Positions 1 through 7,990 of a stretch of DNA of 64,000 nucleotides are shown piece after piece; positions within the stretch are counted from its first letter, which is position 1, and each line of letters opens with the position of its first letter. The position numbers and the translations under genes are program-made. This DNA is from CAVOEB01 sp965249645 (GTDB lineage Bacteria; Pseudomonadota; Alphaproteobacteria; UBA828; JAPUJA01), in the NCBI GenBank assembly GCA_965249645.1, contig CBDFML010000012.1, positions 868,001-932,000 on the forward strand, read 5' to 3'. Under the pieces are notes generated by a model. The model was not told the DNA's origin, did not search any database, and saw only the letters and a program-made list of their open reading frames with translations.

Positions 1-7
1 CATCGCT

Positions 8-1045
8 ATGACCCGGAGAATTTTCGTTCCACTCTTCGCTATCGCCCTCGCACTGGTGGTGTTTGGGATTTTCCTGGCCCTCGTGGGCGCGGATCCGTTC
101 GCGGTCTACGGCTCAATTTACAAGGCGGCATTCGGAAGCTGGTTTTCCTGGGAGAACACACTGGTTCGCGCGGGCCCTCTTATGCTGATCGCGTTGTGCA
201 CCGCTATCCCGGCGCAAATGGGCCTGCTGATCATCGGCAACGAAGGCGCGATCGTGCTTGGCGGACTGGCCGCCGCCACGGTCGGGATTCTCGTCGCGGG
301 TGTTCCAGGGACGATCGGCGTGCTCGCCATGGCGCTTGCCGGCATGGCCGCGGGTGGCGCGTTCATCGCCTGCGCCGGTGCGATGCGGCACTGGCGCGGG
401 ATCAATGAAACCATCAGCAGCCTGTTGCTGGCCTTCGTCGCCTTTGCCGTGTTCGACCATCTGGTTCAGGGACCGCTGCGGGATCCAAGCACGTTTAATT
501 ACCCCGGGACCTACAGCATCGATCCGGGCTTCGCGATTGGCGATATTCCCGGCACGGCAATCCATTGGGGTCTGGTCGTCGGCATCTGCGCATGCCTGCT
601 TGCCTGGTTCCTGGTCCGGCACACGACACTCGGTTTCGCTCTGCGCGTGACGGGGGGAAGCATTCGCGTCTCACAGATGGCCGGCCTGTCCGTGGGCAAG
701 CTGACGCTGGTGGCCTGCGTACTCGGTGGCGCGATGGCGGGCCTGGCGGGCACCATCGAGGTCGCCGCCGTGCTGGACCGGGCCAGCAGCGCGCTTCATG
801 TCGGTTACGGATGGAGCGGCATTCTGGTCTCGTTCATCGCCCGTCACAACCCGCTGGGCATCATTCCGGCGGCGATCGTGCTCGGGGGTATCCGGGCCAG
901 CGGCGGTTATCTTCAACGCGCCCACGAGCTTCCGGACGCGACCGTGCTGGTCTTCGAGGGTCTCGTCTTCCTGATCATTCTGTGGAGCGAAACGCTCTAT
1001 CGCGAAGGCCCGTTGCTAAAAATGAGGTGGAAGCGTGGAAATTGA
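8..1045 (+). CDS. ABC transporter permease, BMP/nucleoside-type importer (BPD_transp_2)
   Basis: Inner-membrane channel subunit of an ABC importer. The 345-residue protein is a chain of hydrophobic segments beginning at about residue 5. Its loops are Gly/Ala-rich, as in the branched-chain/ribose permease superfamily, and its length fits the larger permease of BmpA-type nucleoside importers. The stop overlaps the GTG start of a second permease by 11 bp, and a cysteine hydrolase and a double ATPase follow, so these are one operon. No substrate-binding lipoprotein is seen; it probably lies just before the window. The start is the first ATG available, and the true start could lie upstream of the window. 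The substrate is inferred only. Confidence 0.85.
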   Translation: MTRRIFVPLFAIALALVVFGIFLALVGADPFAVYGSIYKAAFGSWFSWENTLVRAGPLMLIALCTAIPAQMGLLIIGNEGAIVLGGLAAATVGILVAGVPGTIGVLAMALAGMAAGGAFIACAGAMRHWRGINETISSLLLAFVAFAVFDHLVQGPLRDPSTFNYPGTYSIDPGFAIGDIPGTAIHWGLVVGICACLLAWFLVRHTTLGFALRVTGGSIRVSQMAGLSVGKLTLVACVLGGAMAGLAGTIEVAAVLDRASSALHVGYGWSGILVSFIARHNPLGIIPAAIVLGGIRASGGYLQRAHELPDATVLVFEGLVFLIILWSETLYREGPLLKMRWKRGN

Positions 1046-1967
1046 CGGCTCCGCACTCGGCTGGCTTGGTGTTCCCCTCGCGGTGCTGAGCGGTGCCATC
1101 CGCGTGGGCACGCCCTTTCTCTTCGTCAGTCTTGGAGAATGCATCACGGAGAAGGGCGGGCGCGTCAATGTCGGCCAGGAGGGCATCCTGGTGCTTGGCG
1201 CCATGGTCGGGTTTGCTATCTCCTACAGCACGGGTTCTCCGTGGTTGGGGGTCATTTGCGCGGGCGCGGCCGGTGCCGCGGCGGGGATGCTCCATGCGCT
1301 CATGTGCGCGGCACCCAGGGTCAACGATATCGCCATAGGGATCGCGTTGATCTTTCTCGGCTCGGGCTTGGCGTTCTTTTTCGGCAAGCCCTTTCTCCAC
1401 CCCTCGGCGCCACAATTGCCCGCGATCGCGTTCGGCTGGTGGAGCTCCAGTCCCCAGGTCCAGTCCGCGCTCCAGATCAACGTGCTGTTCCTGATCGGGC
1501 TCGGTCTTGTGCCGCTCATCTGGTGGGTCTTCAAATATACCCGCTGGGGCCTGGTGCTGCGGACCGCGGGGGACAGCAAAGACGCATCGCTGGCCATGGG
1601 CCTGCCGATCAATCGCGTGCAACTCCTTGCGACCGCGATCGGGGCGTCGCTGAGCGGGATCGGCGGCGCGTTCCTGTCTTTGTACTATCCCGGAAGCTGG
1701 AACGAAGGATTATCGAGCCTCCAGGGCCTGATGGCCGTGGTGCTGGTCATTTTCGCCCGCTGGAGTCCGGTCTACTGCCTGTGGGCCGCGTTGTTGTTCG
1801 GCGGCTCGGGGGCGCTGGCGCCCGCGCTTCAGTCCGTGGGCATCACTTCCGGCTATCAGCTCGTCTCGGCGGCCCCCTATGTTCTGACCCTGGTAATTTT
1901 ATTGCTCACCTGTTCGAGACGGCGCGGCCTGGCCGGTTCTCCCGGCGAGCTGGTTTTGAATAAATAA
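1035..1967 (+). CDS. ABC transporter permease, second subunit of BMP-type importer
   Basis: Second inner-membrane permease (310 residues) of the same importer, starting with GTG inside the end of the first permease gene, which suggests translational coupling. Membrane helices run through the whole length. The stretch VNVGQEGILVLGA near residue 45 resembles the conserved 'N.G.EG..L.GA' loop of the nucleoside/sugar BPD_transp_2 permeases, and the first permease has the same kind of loop (GLLIIGNEGAIVLGG). The pair probably forms a heterodimeric channel driven by the ATPase at 2669-4207. Imported substrate unknown; the intervening hydrolase suggests a purine-, urea- or biuret-like nitrogen compound. 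Confidence 0.85.
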   Translation: MEIDGSALGWLGVPLAVLSGAIRVGTPFLFVSLGECITEKGGRVNVGQEGILVLGAMVGFAISYSTGSPWLGVICAGAAGAAAGMLHALMCAAPRVNDIAIGIALIFLGSGLAFFFGKPFLHPSAPQLPAIAFGWWSSSPQVQSALQINVLFLIGLGLVPLIWWVFKYTRWGLVLRTAGDSKDASLAMGLPINRVQLLATAIGASLSGIGGAFLSLYYPGSWNEGLSSLQGLMAVVLVIFARWSPVYCLWAALLFGGSGALAPALQSVGITSGYQLVSAAPYVLTLVILLLTCSRRRGLAGSPGELVLNK

Positions 1968-1988
1968 GCTGACGAGGGAGCTAATTCG

Positions 1989-2672
1989 ATGATCGAAAAA
2001 TACGTTGACGCACAGTCTTACCCCTTTCCCTACAATGGCGATCTTAGTTCCGAAAACACGGCGATACTGGTTATCGACATGCAGGCGGACTTTCTCGATC
2101 CCGGCGGCTGGGCCGAAATGGCGGGCGCCGACATGGAGGTCATGCGCGCACCGATACCCGGCGCGACGAAGGTACTCGCCGCAGCGCGCAAGATGGGCTT
2201 TCGCGTGATCTACACGCGCGAGGGGCACCGCGCCGATGGCTCCGACCTGACGGAAGTCAAGCGTTTCCGCAGCCGGCGTCTGGGTGCGGGTATCGGCGAT
2301 AACAGCCGCATTGGCCGCAACCTGATCCGTGGCGATCCGGGGTGGGAGATTATCGACGACCTGGCGCCACAGCCGAACGATCCGATTATCGACAAGCCGG
2401 GCAGCGGCGCGTTTTATGCCACGGAACTCGAACACATTCTTGTCCGATGGGGTATCCGCAATCTCGTGATTTTCGGCGTAACCACCGAGGTTTGCGTCAA
2501 CACGACGTTGCGCGAAGCGAGCGATCGGGGCTTCGACATGCTGCTGCTCGAGGACTGCTGTGCGGCCACGGTGCCGGAACTTTACCGGGCCGCGATCGAG
2601 ATCATTCGTAGCCCGGACAGTATTTTTGGAACCGTCAGCACCGCCGACAAATTTATTGAGGCGATTTCGTGA
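1989..2672 (+). CDS. isochorismatase-family cysteine hydrolase, biuret/triuret hydrolase-like
   Basis: Cytoplasmic amidohydrolase of the cysteine-hydrolase (isochorismatase) fold, 227 residues. The expected Asp-Lys-Cys triad is visible: Asp30 (VIDMQADF), Lys136 (IIDKPGSG) and Cys169 (GVTTEVCVNTT). The spacing of these residues, the N-terminal YPFPYNG element, REGHR near residue 78 and RLGAGIGD near 98 match what I remember of rhizobial biuret hydrolase (BiuH) and triuret hydrolase (TrtA). RutB (ureidoacrylate hydrolase) is the main alternative. It sits between the permeases and the ATPase of an importer and its stop overlaps the ATPase start by 4 bp, so the substrate is probably imported. Family assignment is firm; the exact substrate is inferred. 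Confidence 0.85.
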   Translation: MIEKYVDAQSYPFPYNGDLSSENTAILVIDMQADFLDPGGWAEMAGADMEVMRAPIPGATKVLAAARKMGFRVIYTREGHRADGSDLTEVKRFRSRRLGAGIGDNSRIGRNLIRGDPGWEIIDDLAPQPNDPIIDKPGSGAFYATELEHILVRWGIRNLVIFGVTTEVCVNTTLREASDRGFDMLLLEDCCAATVPELYRAAIEIIRSPDSIFGTVSTADKFIEAIS

Positions 2673-4207
2673 TCGAACGCGATACCCGCCCTCCGCCAGA
2701 CGTTGCCGTCGAAGGCATGACCAAGAGCTTCGGTGCGGTCGAGGCCCTGAAGGACGTCAGTTTGCGCTTTCCCCGGGGGGCGTTCCACGCCCTGCTGGGC
2801 GAAAACGGGGCGGGAAAAAGCACCTTCGCTAAATGCCTGATGGGTTATTACCAACCCGACTATGGCACGGTAAACGTCGATGGCAGGCCTCTTAAGATTA
2901 GCAGCACGAAAGACGCGCACGCGGCCGGTATCGGCATGGTCTATCAGCATTTTTCCCTCGCGCCGCAGATGACCGTCGCAGAAAATCTGGTGATCGCGCG
3001 GCCCGATAACGACCTGGTGATCGATTGGAGGGCCGAGCGCAGACGATTGGAGAAATTCGTCGAGCGGATGCCTTTTCGCATCGATCTTGCCCGCCCCACG
3101 GGTGGGCTCGCGGCCGGGGAAAAGCAGAAAATCGAAATTCTCAAACAGCTCTACCTCGATCACCGCTTTCTGATCCTCGACGAACCGACCAGCGTGCTGA
3201 CCCCAGACGAAGCGACTGAGTTGTTCGGCATGCTTCGCCAGATGTGCGACGAGGGCAATTTAAGTGTGTTGTTGATCACCCATAAATTTCGTGAAGTCTT
3301 CGAGTTCGCGCGCGAGGTCACGGTCCTTCGCCGGGGCGAAGCTGTGGCCCAAGGGCCGGTCTCTGACTTCGACGCCACATCGCTCGCAAACGCGATGATA
3401 GGTTCAGAGAAAATCCGTCATCCCGTCGAGCGCGAGGGCGAACCCGGTACTCAACTCAGGCTCAACGTTTTGAACCTCACTGCGGAAAACGACAAGGGGG
3501 GCGAGGCGGTTCGCGGTGTCACTTTAGAATTAAGAGATCGGGAGATTTTGGGCATTGCGGGAGTGTCGGGAAACGGTCAACGAGAACTGGTTGAAGTGCT
3601 GGCAGGGCAACGCCCGGCACGGCGGGGCGAGATAAGGGTGAACGGCGAACTCTACCATGCCCGGCGCGCGGAAATGGTTCGGCATAAGTTTTACTGCCTG
3701 CCCGAGGAACCGTTGCAGAATGCCTGCGCGCGTAGCATGTCGGTTGCCGAAAATCTGGCGCTCAGAGATTTCGACCGGCCCCCCAAATCGATCGGCAGGA
3801 TACTGCTCAATTCGGCGGTCATTCGCGCGAAGGCAGTGGAGTTAATCGAGCGTTACGGTATTCGCGCATCGTCGCCGGATGCTCTGGTGACAAGTTTGTC
3901 CGGGGGCAATGTTCAGCGTACGGTTCTTGCGCGCGAACTCTCACATGACGTGGAAATCCTGATCGCGGCCAATCCTTGCTCCGGGCTGGATGTGGGGGCA
4001 ATCTCGGAAATCCACGCTGAACTGGTGAATTCGCGCAACCGCGGCGCGGCAGTGCTTCTGGTCAGCGAGGATCTCGATGAACTCCTCGCCCTGTCCGACC
4101 GGCTTATCGTTATCTTCGAAGGGAAATTCGTCTACGAATGTTCCGGCATCGATATGGATATCGCCTTAATCGGTCGCCACATGGCTGGGCAGCATGCTTT
4201 GCTCTAG
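2669..4207 (+). CDS. ABC transporter ATP-binding protein with two nucleotide-binding domains
   Basis: ATPase that powers the importer encoded just upstream; 512 residues in two tandem ABC domains, as in BMP-type nucleoside and ribose importers. The N-terminal domain has Walker A GENGAGKS (about 44-51) and Walker B LILDEPTS (about 170). Its signature is the weak LAAGEKQ instead of LSGG. The C-terminal domain has a degenerate P-loop (GVSGNGQRE, about 293), a good LSGGN signature (about 409) and an unusual Walker B, IAANPCSGLD, where relatives usually read IAAQPTRGLD. One site therefore looks weakened, as is common in this family. The GTG start overlaps the hydrolase stop (GTGA). A gap of 119 bp without a gene follows. 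Confidence 0.9.
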   Translation: MIERDTRPPPDVAVEGMTKSFGAVEALKDVSLRFPRGAFHALLGENGAGKSTFAKCLMGYYQPDYGTVNVDGRPLKISSTKDAHAAGIGMVYQHFSLAPQMTVAENLVIARPDNDLVIDWRAERRRLEKFVERMPFRIDLARPTGGLAAGEKQKIEILKQLYLDHRFLILDEPTSVLTPDEATELFGMLRQMCDEGNLSVLLITHKFREVFEFAREVTVLRRGEAVAQGPVSDFDATSLANAMIGSEKIRHPVEREGEPGTQLRLNVLNLTAENDKGGEAVRGVTLELRDREILGIAGVSGNGQRELVEVLAGQRPARRGEIRVNGELYHARRAEMVRHKFYCLPEEPLQNACARSMSVAENLALRDFDRPPKSIGRILLNSAVIRAKAVELIERYGIRASSPDALVTSLSGGNVQRTVLARELSHDVEILIAANPCSGLDVGAISEIHAELVNSRNRGAAVLLVSEDLDELLALSDRLIVIFEGKFVYECSGIDMDIALIGRHMAGQHALL

Positions 4208-4326
4208 CATTCGTCAAATCGCCGCGTCGAGAGTCCTGATCGCTTCTGAATTGTCTAATCAAATTCTGCATGTCTGACTGTGCTGTTCCAGCGCTCGACG
4301 CCAGAATCAATCCTGCCCCAATTCAC

Positions 4327-5337
4327 CTAGAGCCTAAACACCCGCTCGTCCGGCGAAAGCGCGCCCAAACAGCCGTAGTCGAGGCGTTGATCCGCGAACA
4401 GCTCGCAGAGAATGCCGTCGGCGTCTTTTACGAAGACGCTGCGTTTGACCGCATCATCGATTTCGCGCTCGATGGGGATGTCTTGCGCCTTGAGGTTCTC
4501 GACCGAGGCGCTCACGATGGCTTCGTCTTGCGCCTCGAAGCTAGTGTGGTGCAGGCCGGGGCTTAAATCCTCCGTCGCGGCGCAGAGCGAGAGGTCGTGT
4601 TCGTGGAGCGCGCCAGCGAGGACGGCGAATTGGGCTTCGTGGTCGACGAGGATTGGGTCGAGCGCGGCGATGTTTGTATAAAAATCGAGACAGCCCGCGA
4701 AATCGGTGCAGACGAGGGTTGCGCGCGACGTACGCCTGGGCTGGAGGGGTGCGCCCTCGACGCCGTAGAGGTCGGGGGCGGGATTGTACATGGGCTCGGT
4801 CAGGGGGGCTTGCGCTTCCGGATCCCAGTTGCTCGTGATCAGGTCCATCTCGCCCTGGAAGATCGAGCGCCAGTCTTTCAGCATGTCGGCGTAGAACTCG
4901 TTGAAATTGCCGTCCGGGTCGGGAACGAAGATCGAATGGGCGATCTGGTGATTAACGACCATGCCGGGCTTCTTCCATTCGGGTTTGACGCGGCGAATCG
5001 CCTCGACCAGCTGCTGTTCGGTTTCCATCTCCCAGCCCAGATGGAAGAGGCCGGGCGTGCCTGAGATTTCCTTGGGGATCTGGACCTGGCCGTCACGGCC
5101 CAGGCGGTCCTCGCCGCGGGTGATCTCGACCACGGCGATGTCGTGATGGGTGTTGCCGTTGCCGAGGAAGCCCGCCTTGAGCCCCGGCTCGGTGCATTCG
5201 ACGCGCAAGCCCACGACGCGATTGTAGAAAGCGGTCGCTTTTTCGACGTCGCGGACCCAGAAATTCGCGTGGCCCAGGCGCCGGGGCCGAAACGACGGGG
5301 GTGGTTCGCGATGGTCGTCAGTGTCTACGCTCGTCAC
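4327..5337 (-). CDS. VOC-superfamily protein, extradiol ring-cleavage dioxygenase-like
   Basis: Two-domain VOC protein (336 residues) built like the type I extradiol dioxygenases. The N-terminal module shows possible metal ligands in LGHANFWV, LFHLGWE and FNEFYAD. The C-terminal module has LHHTSFE and LCELFAD. Either half could hold the metal. It begins with GTG, preceded at good distance by GGAGG; a nearer ATG is out of frame. It lies 30 bp behind a Rieske oxygenase on the same strand, so the two probably form an operon for successive oxygenation and ring opening. A glyoxalase/fosfomycin-resistance role is less likely given length and context. The substrate is not readable from the sequence. 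Confidence 0.7.
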   Translation of the reverse strand: MTSVDTDDHREPPPSFRPRRLGHANFWVRDVEKATAFYNRVVGLRVECTEPGLKAGFLGNGNTHHDIAVVEITRGEDRLGRDGQVQIPKEISGTPGLFHLGWEMETEQQLVEAIRRVKPEWKKPGMVVNHQIAHSIFVPDPDGNFNEFYADMLKDWRSIFQGEMDLITSNWDPEAQAPLTEPMYNPAPDLYGVEGAPLQPRRTSRATLVCTDFAGCLDFYTNIAALDPILVDHEAQFAVLAGALHEHDLSLCAATEDLSPGLHHTSFEAQDEAIVSASVENLKAQDIPIEREIDDAVKRSVFVKDADGILCELFADQRLDYGCLGALSPDERVFRL

Positions 5338-5367
5338 GGGGCATCCTCCTGGCGGCTGGTTGCGGGT

Positions 5368-6516
5368 TCAGGACTGCGCGGCACCGCGATTAAGCGCGTC
5401 CCACACCAGGCGCTGGAAGTGATGGAGACAATGCTCGCTTCTGTAAGTGCGCTCCTTATCGACCATCAAGCGGCCCGGCTTGTAGCCGCGCGAATGAAGC
5501 CCGCGCTGAACGTTTTCGCAAAGCGAGACGTCTTCGTTGGCGATGTCTCCGGCGTTGAAATTGAACATGTCCCAGTCGCCCTTGGCCGGGCTTTTCGAGT
5601 AGCTGTAGAAATCGATGGTTTGCGCGGTCAGGTCGGGGCCGGTGGGGATCAGGTTGAAGATGTGGAAATTTGCGCCCGCGGGATGGCTCATAAACATCAT
5701 GTTCGGCCACATCCACCATAAAAACACGTCCTGGATGGCATCGTCGGGGCCGAAGTTGTAGGACGGGTTTTCGTGGCGGTTGGAGCGGATGATGTGGCTC
5801 ATGTAGTGGGGGTGCTCGACCGACTCGAAACTCTTTTTGAGCAGCGAGTTGGAGTCGGTCATCACGGGATCGTGGGCAATCGGGCAGTGGTAGCACTCGA
5901 CGAAATTCTCGACCACGACCTTCCAGTTGGCCTTGACCTCGAAGGGGTCGCGCCGAACCAGGGTTAAGCTGTCGTAGCCGGGAATCCTGGCCCGGAACTC
6001 ATCGTCCAGGCCCGCCATCGTCTGCTTGATGGGCGCCGCCTCGCGATCGAAATTGACGAAGATCATGCGCGCGAATTCTTCCACGCGAACGGGCGTGAGG
6101 CAGATTTCTTCGTGGTCGAATCCGGTCACGTTCTCGCTGTTGCCCGCTGCAACCAGGGTGCCGTCGATATCGTACGACCAGGCGTGGTAAGGGCAGATGA
6201 TCCGTTTTACGACACCGTTGCCTTCAAGAAGCTGGTGGCCGCGATGCATGCAGACGTTGAAAAAGCCCCGGATTTGCCCGTCCGGGCATCGGATAAGGAT
6301 GATGCTCTGATCGAAGAAGTCGAAGATCGAATAGCTCCCGGTCGCCTCGAAGTCTTCGACGTGGCCGGCAAACTGCCAGCCCTTGAAAAAGATGGCTTCC
6401 TTCTCGCGCTCGAAAATCGAAGGCGCCGTATAGTATTTCGACGGCAGCATCCACGAATAGTCGGGGTTTTCGCCGAAGCGTCCTTCGAGCATCGTCGGCT
6501 TTTGTTCAGGGTCCAT
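5368..6516 (-). CDS. Rieske non-heme iron oxygenase, alpha subunit
   Basis: Cytoplasmic oxygenase component, 382 residues from the chosen ATG. An upstream in-frame extension of 65 codons is rejected because GGAG lies about 7 bases before this ATG. The Rieske [2Fe-2S] ligands are Cys89, His91, Cys108 and His111. The mononuclear iron region reads NFVECYHCPIAH, giving His210 and His215 after Asn204 and Glu207. The fold matches single-alpha-subunit enzymes such as GbcA/CntA and aromatic-ring hydroxylases. No ferredoxin or reductase gene is adjacent, so electrons must come from a distant partner. It is followed by an extradiol-like VOC gene and is divergent from an alpha/beta hydrolase, which favours aromatic or N-heterocycle breakdown. 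Confidence 0.85.
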   Translation of the reverse strand: MDPEQKPTMLEGRFGENPDYSWMLPSKYYTAPSIFEREKEAIFFKGWQFAGHVEDFEATGSYSIFDFFDQSIILIRCPDGQIRGFFNVCMHRGHQLLEGNGVVKRIICPYHAWSYDIDGTLVAAGNSENVTGFDHEEICLTPVRVEEFARMIFVNFDREAAPIKQTMAGLDDEFRARIPGYDSLTLVRRDPFEVKANWKVVVENFVECYHCPIAHDPVMTDSNSLLKKSFESVEHPHYMSHIIRSNRHENPSYNFGPDDAIQDVFLWWMWPNMMFMSHPAGANFHIFNLIPTGPDLTAQTIDFYSYSKSPAKGDWDMFNFNAGDIANEDVSLCENVQRGLHSRGYKPGRLMVDKERTYRSEHCLHHFQRLVWDALNRGAAQS

Positions 6517-6709
6517 GGGCTCCGTCTCTTTCCCGTAATCGGCCCGGTCGACGTCGGTTCGCGCGGTCGTGGTCTGGCGCGCCTGTCCACGCGAAACGCC
6601 AACAGGCAGAACGTTAGCAGTTTCAGCGGGAGAAACCAGACCCGCGCCGATCCGACGCCCTCCAAACCTGTTACATTTTGAGCCCGGACCGGCCGGCAGG
6701 GGAGGATGC

Positions 6710-7522
6710 ATGGAACTGATGATGCGCGATATCGAGGTCGAGGGCGCACGGGCACGGATTTACGAGGCGGGCTCGGGGTTTCCCATCCTTCTGATGCACG
6801 GGGTTGGGCCGGGCACCTGCGTGCCGGTCAATTTCGGCCGGGTGCTGGAACCGCTTAGCCGCCGCTATCACGTCTTCGGAACAGACCTGATCGGGTTCGG
6901 CGGCTCGGGGCGCAAAGCCCAGCCGCCCTATTTCGACTATCCGCTCTGGCTCAAACAGGCGGAAGCCGTTTTCGCGACCCTGCCCGAGGGCCTCAAGGGC
7001 ATCCTCGGCCATTCGTTGTCGTCGACCCTCGCCATGCGGCTTGCGGGCCGCCATGCGGACGTGACCAAGCTGTTGCTGTCCGCCGCCATCGGCACGCCCA
7101 TGACGGTCAATGCCGCACTCGAGACACTGTGGACGTTTCCCGCCGATCTGGCGGCGTTGCACCGAGCGCTGGACGTATTGTTTTACGACAGCTCGTTCGT
7201 GAGCGACGCCATGCTGGAAGACCGTCTCGCGGTTCTGAACGCGTACGGCTACGCGGAGTATTTCAAGGCCATGTTCGCGGGCGACAAGGATGCGCTGCTC
7301 GCGCCCACGGTGCTCGCTGCTGAGGAGTTCGCGCGGATTTCATGCGACGTCGCAATTGTGCACGGGCGCCTGGACGCGCCCTGTCCGCTCGATAAAACCG
7401 CGGCGCTGCTCGCCGACGCGCTGCCCCAGGCGGACCTTTACGCGCTTTCCACCTGCGGCCACGGGCCGGCGAGCGAGCGGCCCGAGACATTCCTTTCCAT
7501 CGTCTTCGATTTCTTCGGTTGA
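6710..7522 (+). CDS. alpha/beta hydrolase
   Basis: Serine hydrolase of 270 residues. The oxyanion-hole HG is at His30-Gly31, the nucleophile elbow GHSLS gives Ser102, the likely acid is Asp222 (VHGRLDAP) and the catalytic His is about 251 (TCGHGP). The start is the ATG right after AGGGGAGG; a longer frame of 47 codons upstream has no supporting site. The gene is divergent from the Rieske/VOC pair, with 193 bp between them that probably hold both promoters. With an oxygenase and an extradiol-like enzyme next door, a meta-cleavage-product hydrolase role is plausible. An esterase or lactonase cannot be excluded. Confidence 0.8.
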   Translation: MELMMRDIEVEGARARIYEAGSGFPILLMHGVGPGTCVPVNFGRVLEPLSRRYHVFGTDLIGFGGSGRKAQPPYFDYPLWLKQAEAVFATLPEGLKGILGHSLSSTLAMRLAGRHADVTKLLLSAAIGTPMTVNAALETLWTFPADLAALHRALDVLFYDSSFVSDAMLEDRLAVLNAYGYAEYFKAMFAGDKDALLAPTVLAAEEFARISCDVAIVHGRLDAPCPLDKTAALLADALPQADLYALSTCGHGPASERPETFLSIVFDFFG

Positions 7523-7990
7523 GCCCTCGGGCGCCAGGGGAGGATTGTCACTCACGAGCGCTGCGACGCCGGCCTATTCCACCATCAAGCTGACCGCTGT
7601 CGATCCGCCCGGCAGCTTTGACCCGATCCCCTACGGATTCAGCCATGCCGTCCTCGCGTAGCTCTGCGAGGGCGATGGAGACGGGCAGGGGCCCTCGCCG
7701 AAAAGACGCGAGTTCGGGGTCATTGGCCCCACGAGCAGTCGGGCTGCTCCAGCCGGCGTCATTTTTGGTCGGTGCACGAGCGCGCACAATTCGCAACTTC
7801 TCAGAGATTGGCCGCTGACAAAGCTCAATCGTACCGCGACAGCGAAGGCGCAAGCCCGGCGAAAATATTCTTCAGGTCCCCGTCGGTCTGCGGAAATCCG
7901 TGCTTGAGAGCACGGCCTATCCGTCTCATTCTGTGCTGCCAGAAAATCGTCACGCGCAACAACGCACCGCGATCATCCGAGGAGACCATC
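7523..7990. other. gene-poor interval between hydrolase and PotD-like gene
   Basis: 468 bp without an intact gene. It contains the short RidA-like remnant at 7545-7661. On the opposite strand near 7810-7828 a few codons read SFVSGQS, like an internal RidA motif, which could be chance or a scrambled fragment. The promoter and leader of the PotD-like gene should lie in the right half, which is relatively AT-rich around 7860-7980. No clear -35/-10 pair or terminator could be chosen. Confidence 0.5.
7545..7661 (+). pseudogene. probable 5' remnant of a RidA/YjgF-family gene
   Basis: A good ribosome site (GGGGAGG) is followed by TTG and 38 open codons ending in TAG. The last part reads GSFDPIPYGFSHAVLA, which resembles the start of RidA-family proteins, where '..P.GPYSHAV..' leads into the first beta strand. 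Normal members are about 110-150 residues, so most of the protein is missing. RidA relatives include 2-aminomuconate deaminase, which would fit an oxygenase and ring-cleavage neighbourhood. The match is short and the call is tentative; the piece could also be a random open stretch. Confidence 0.35.
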
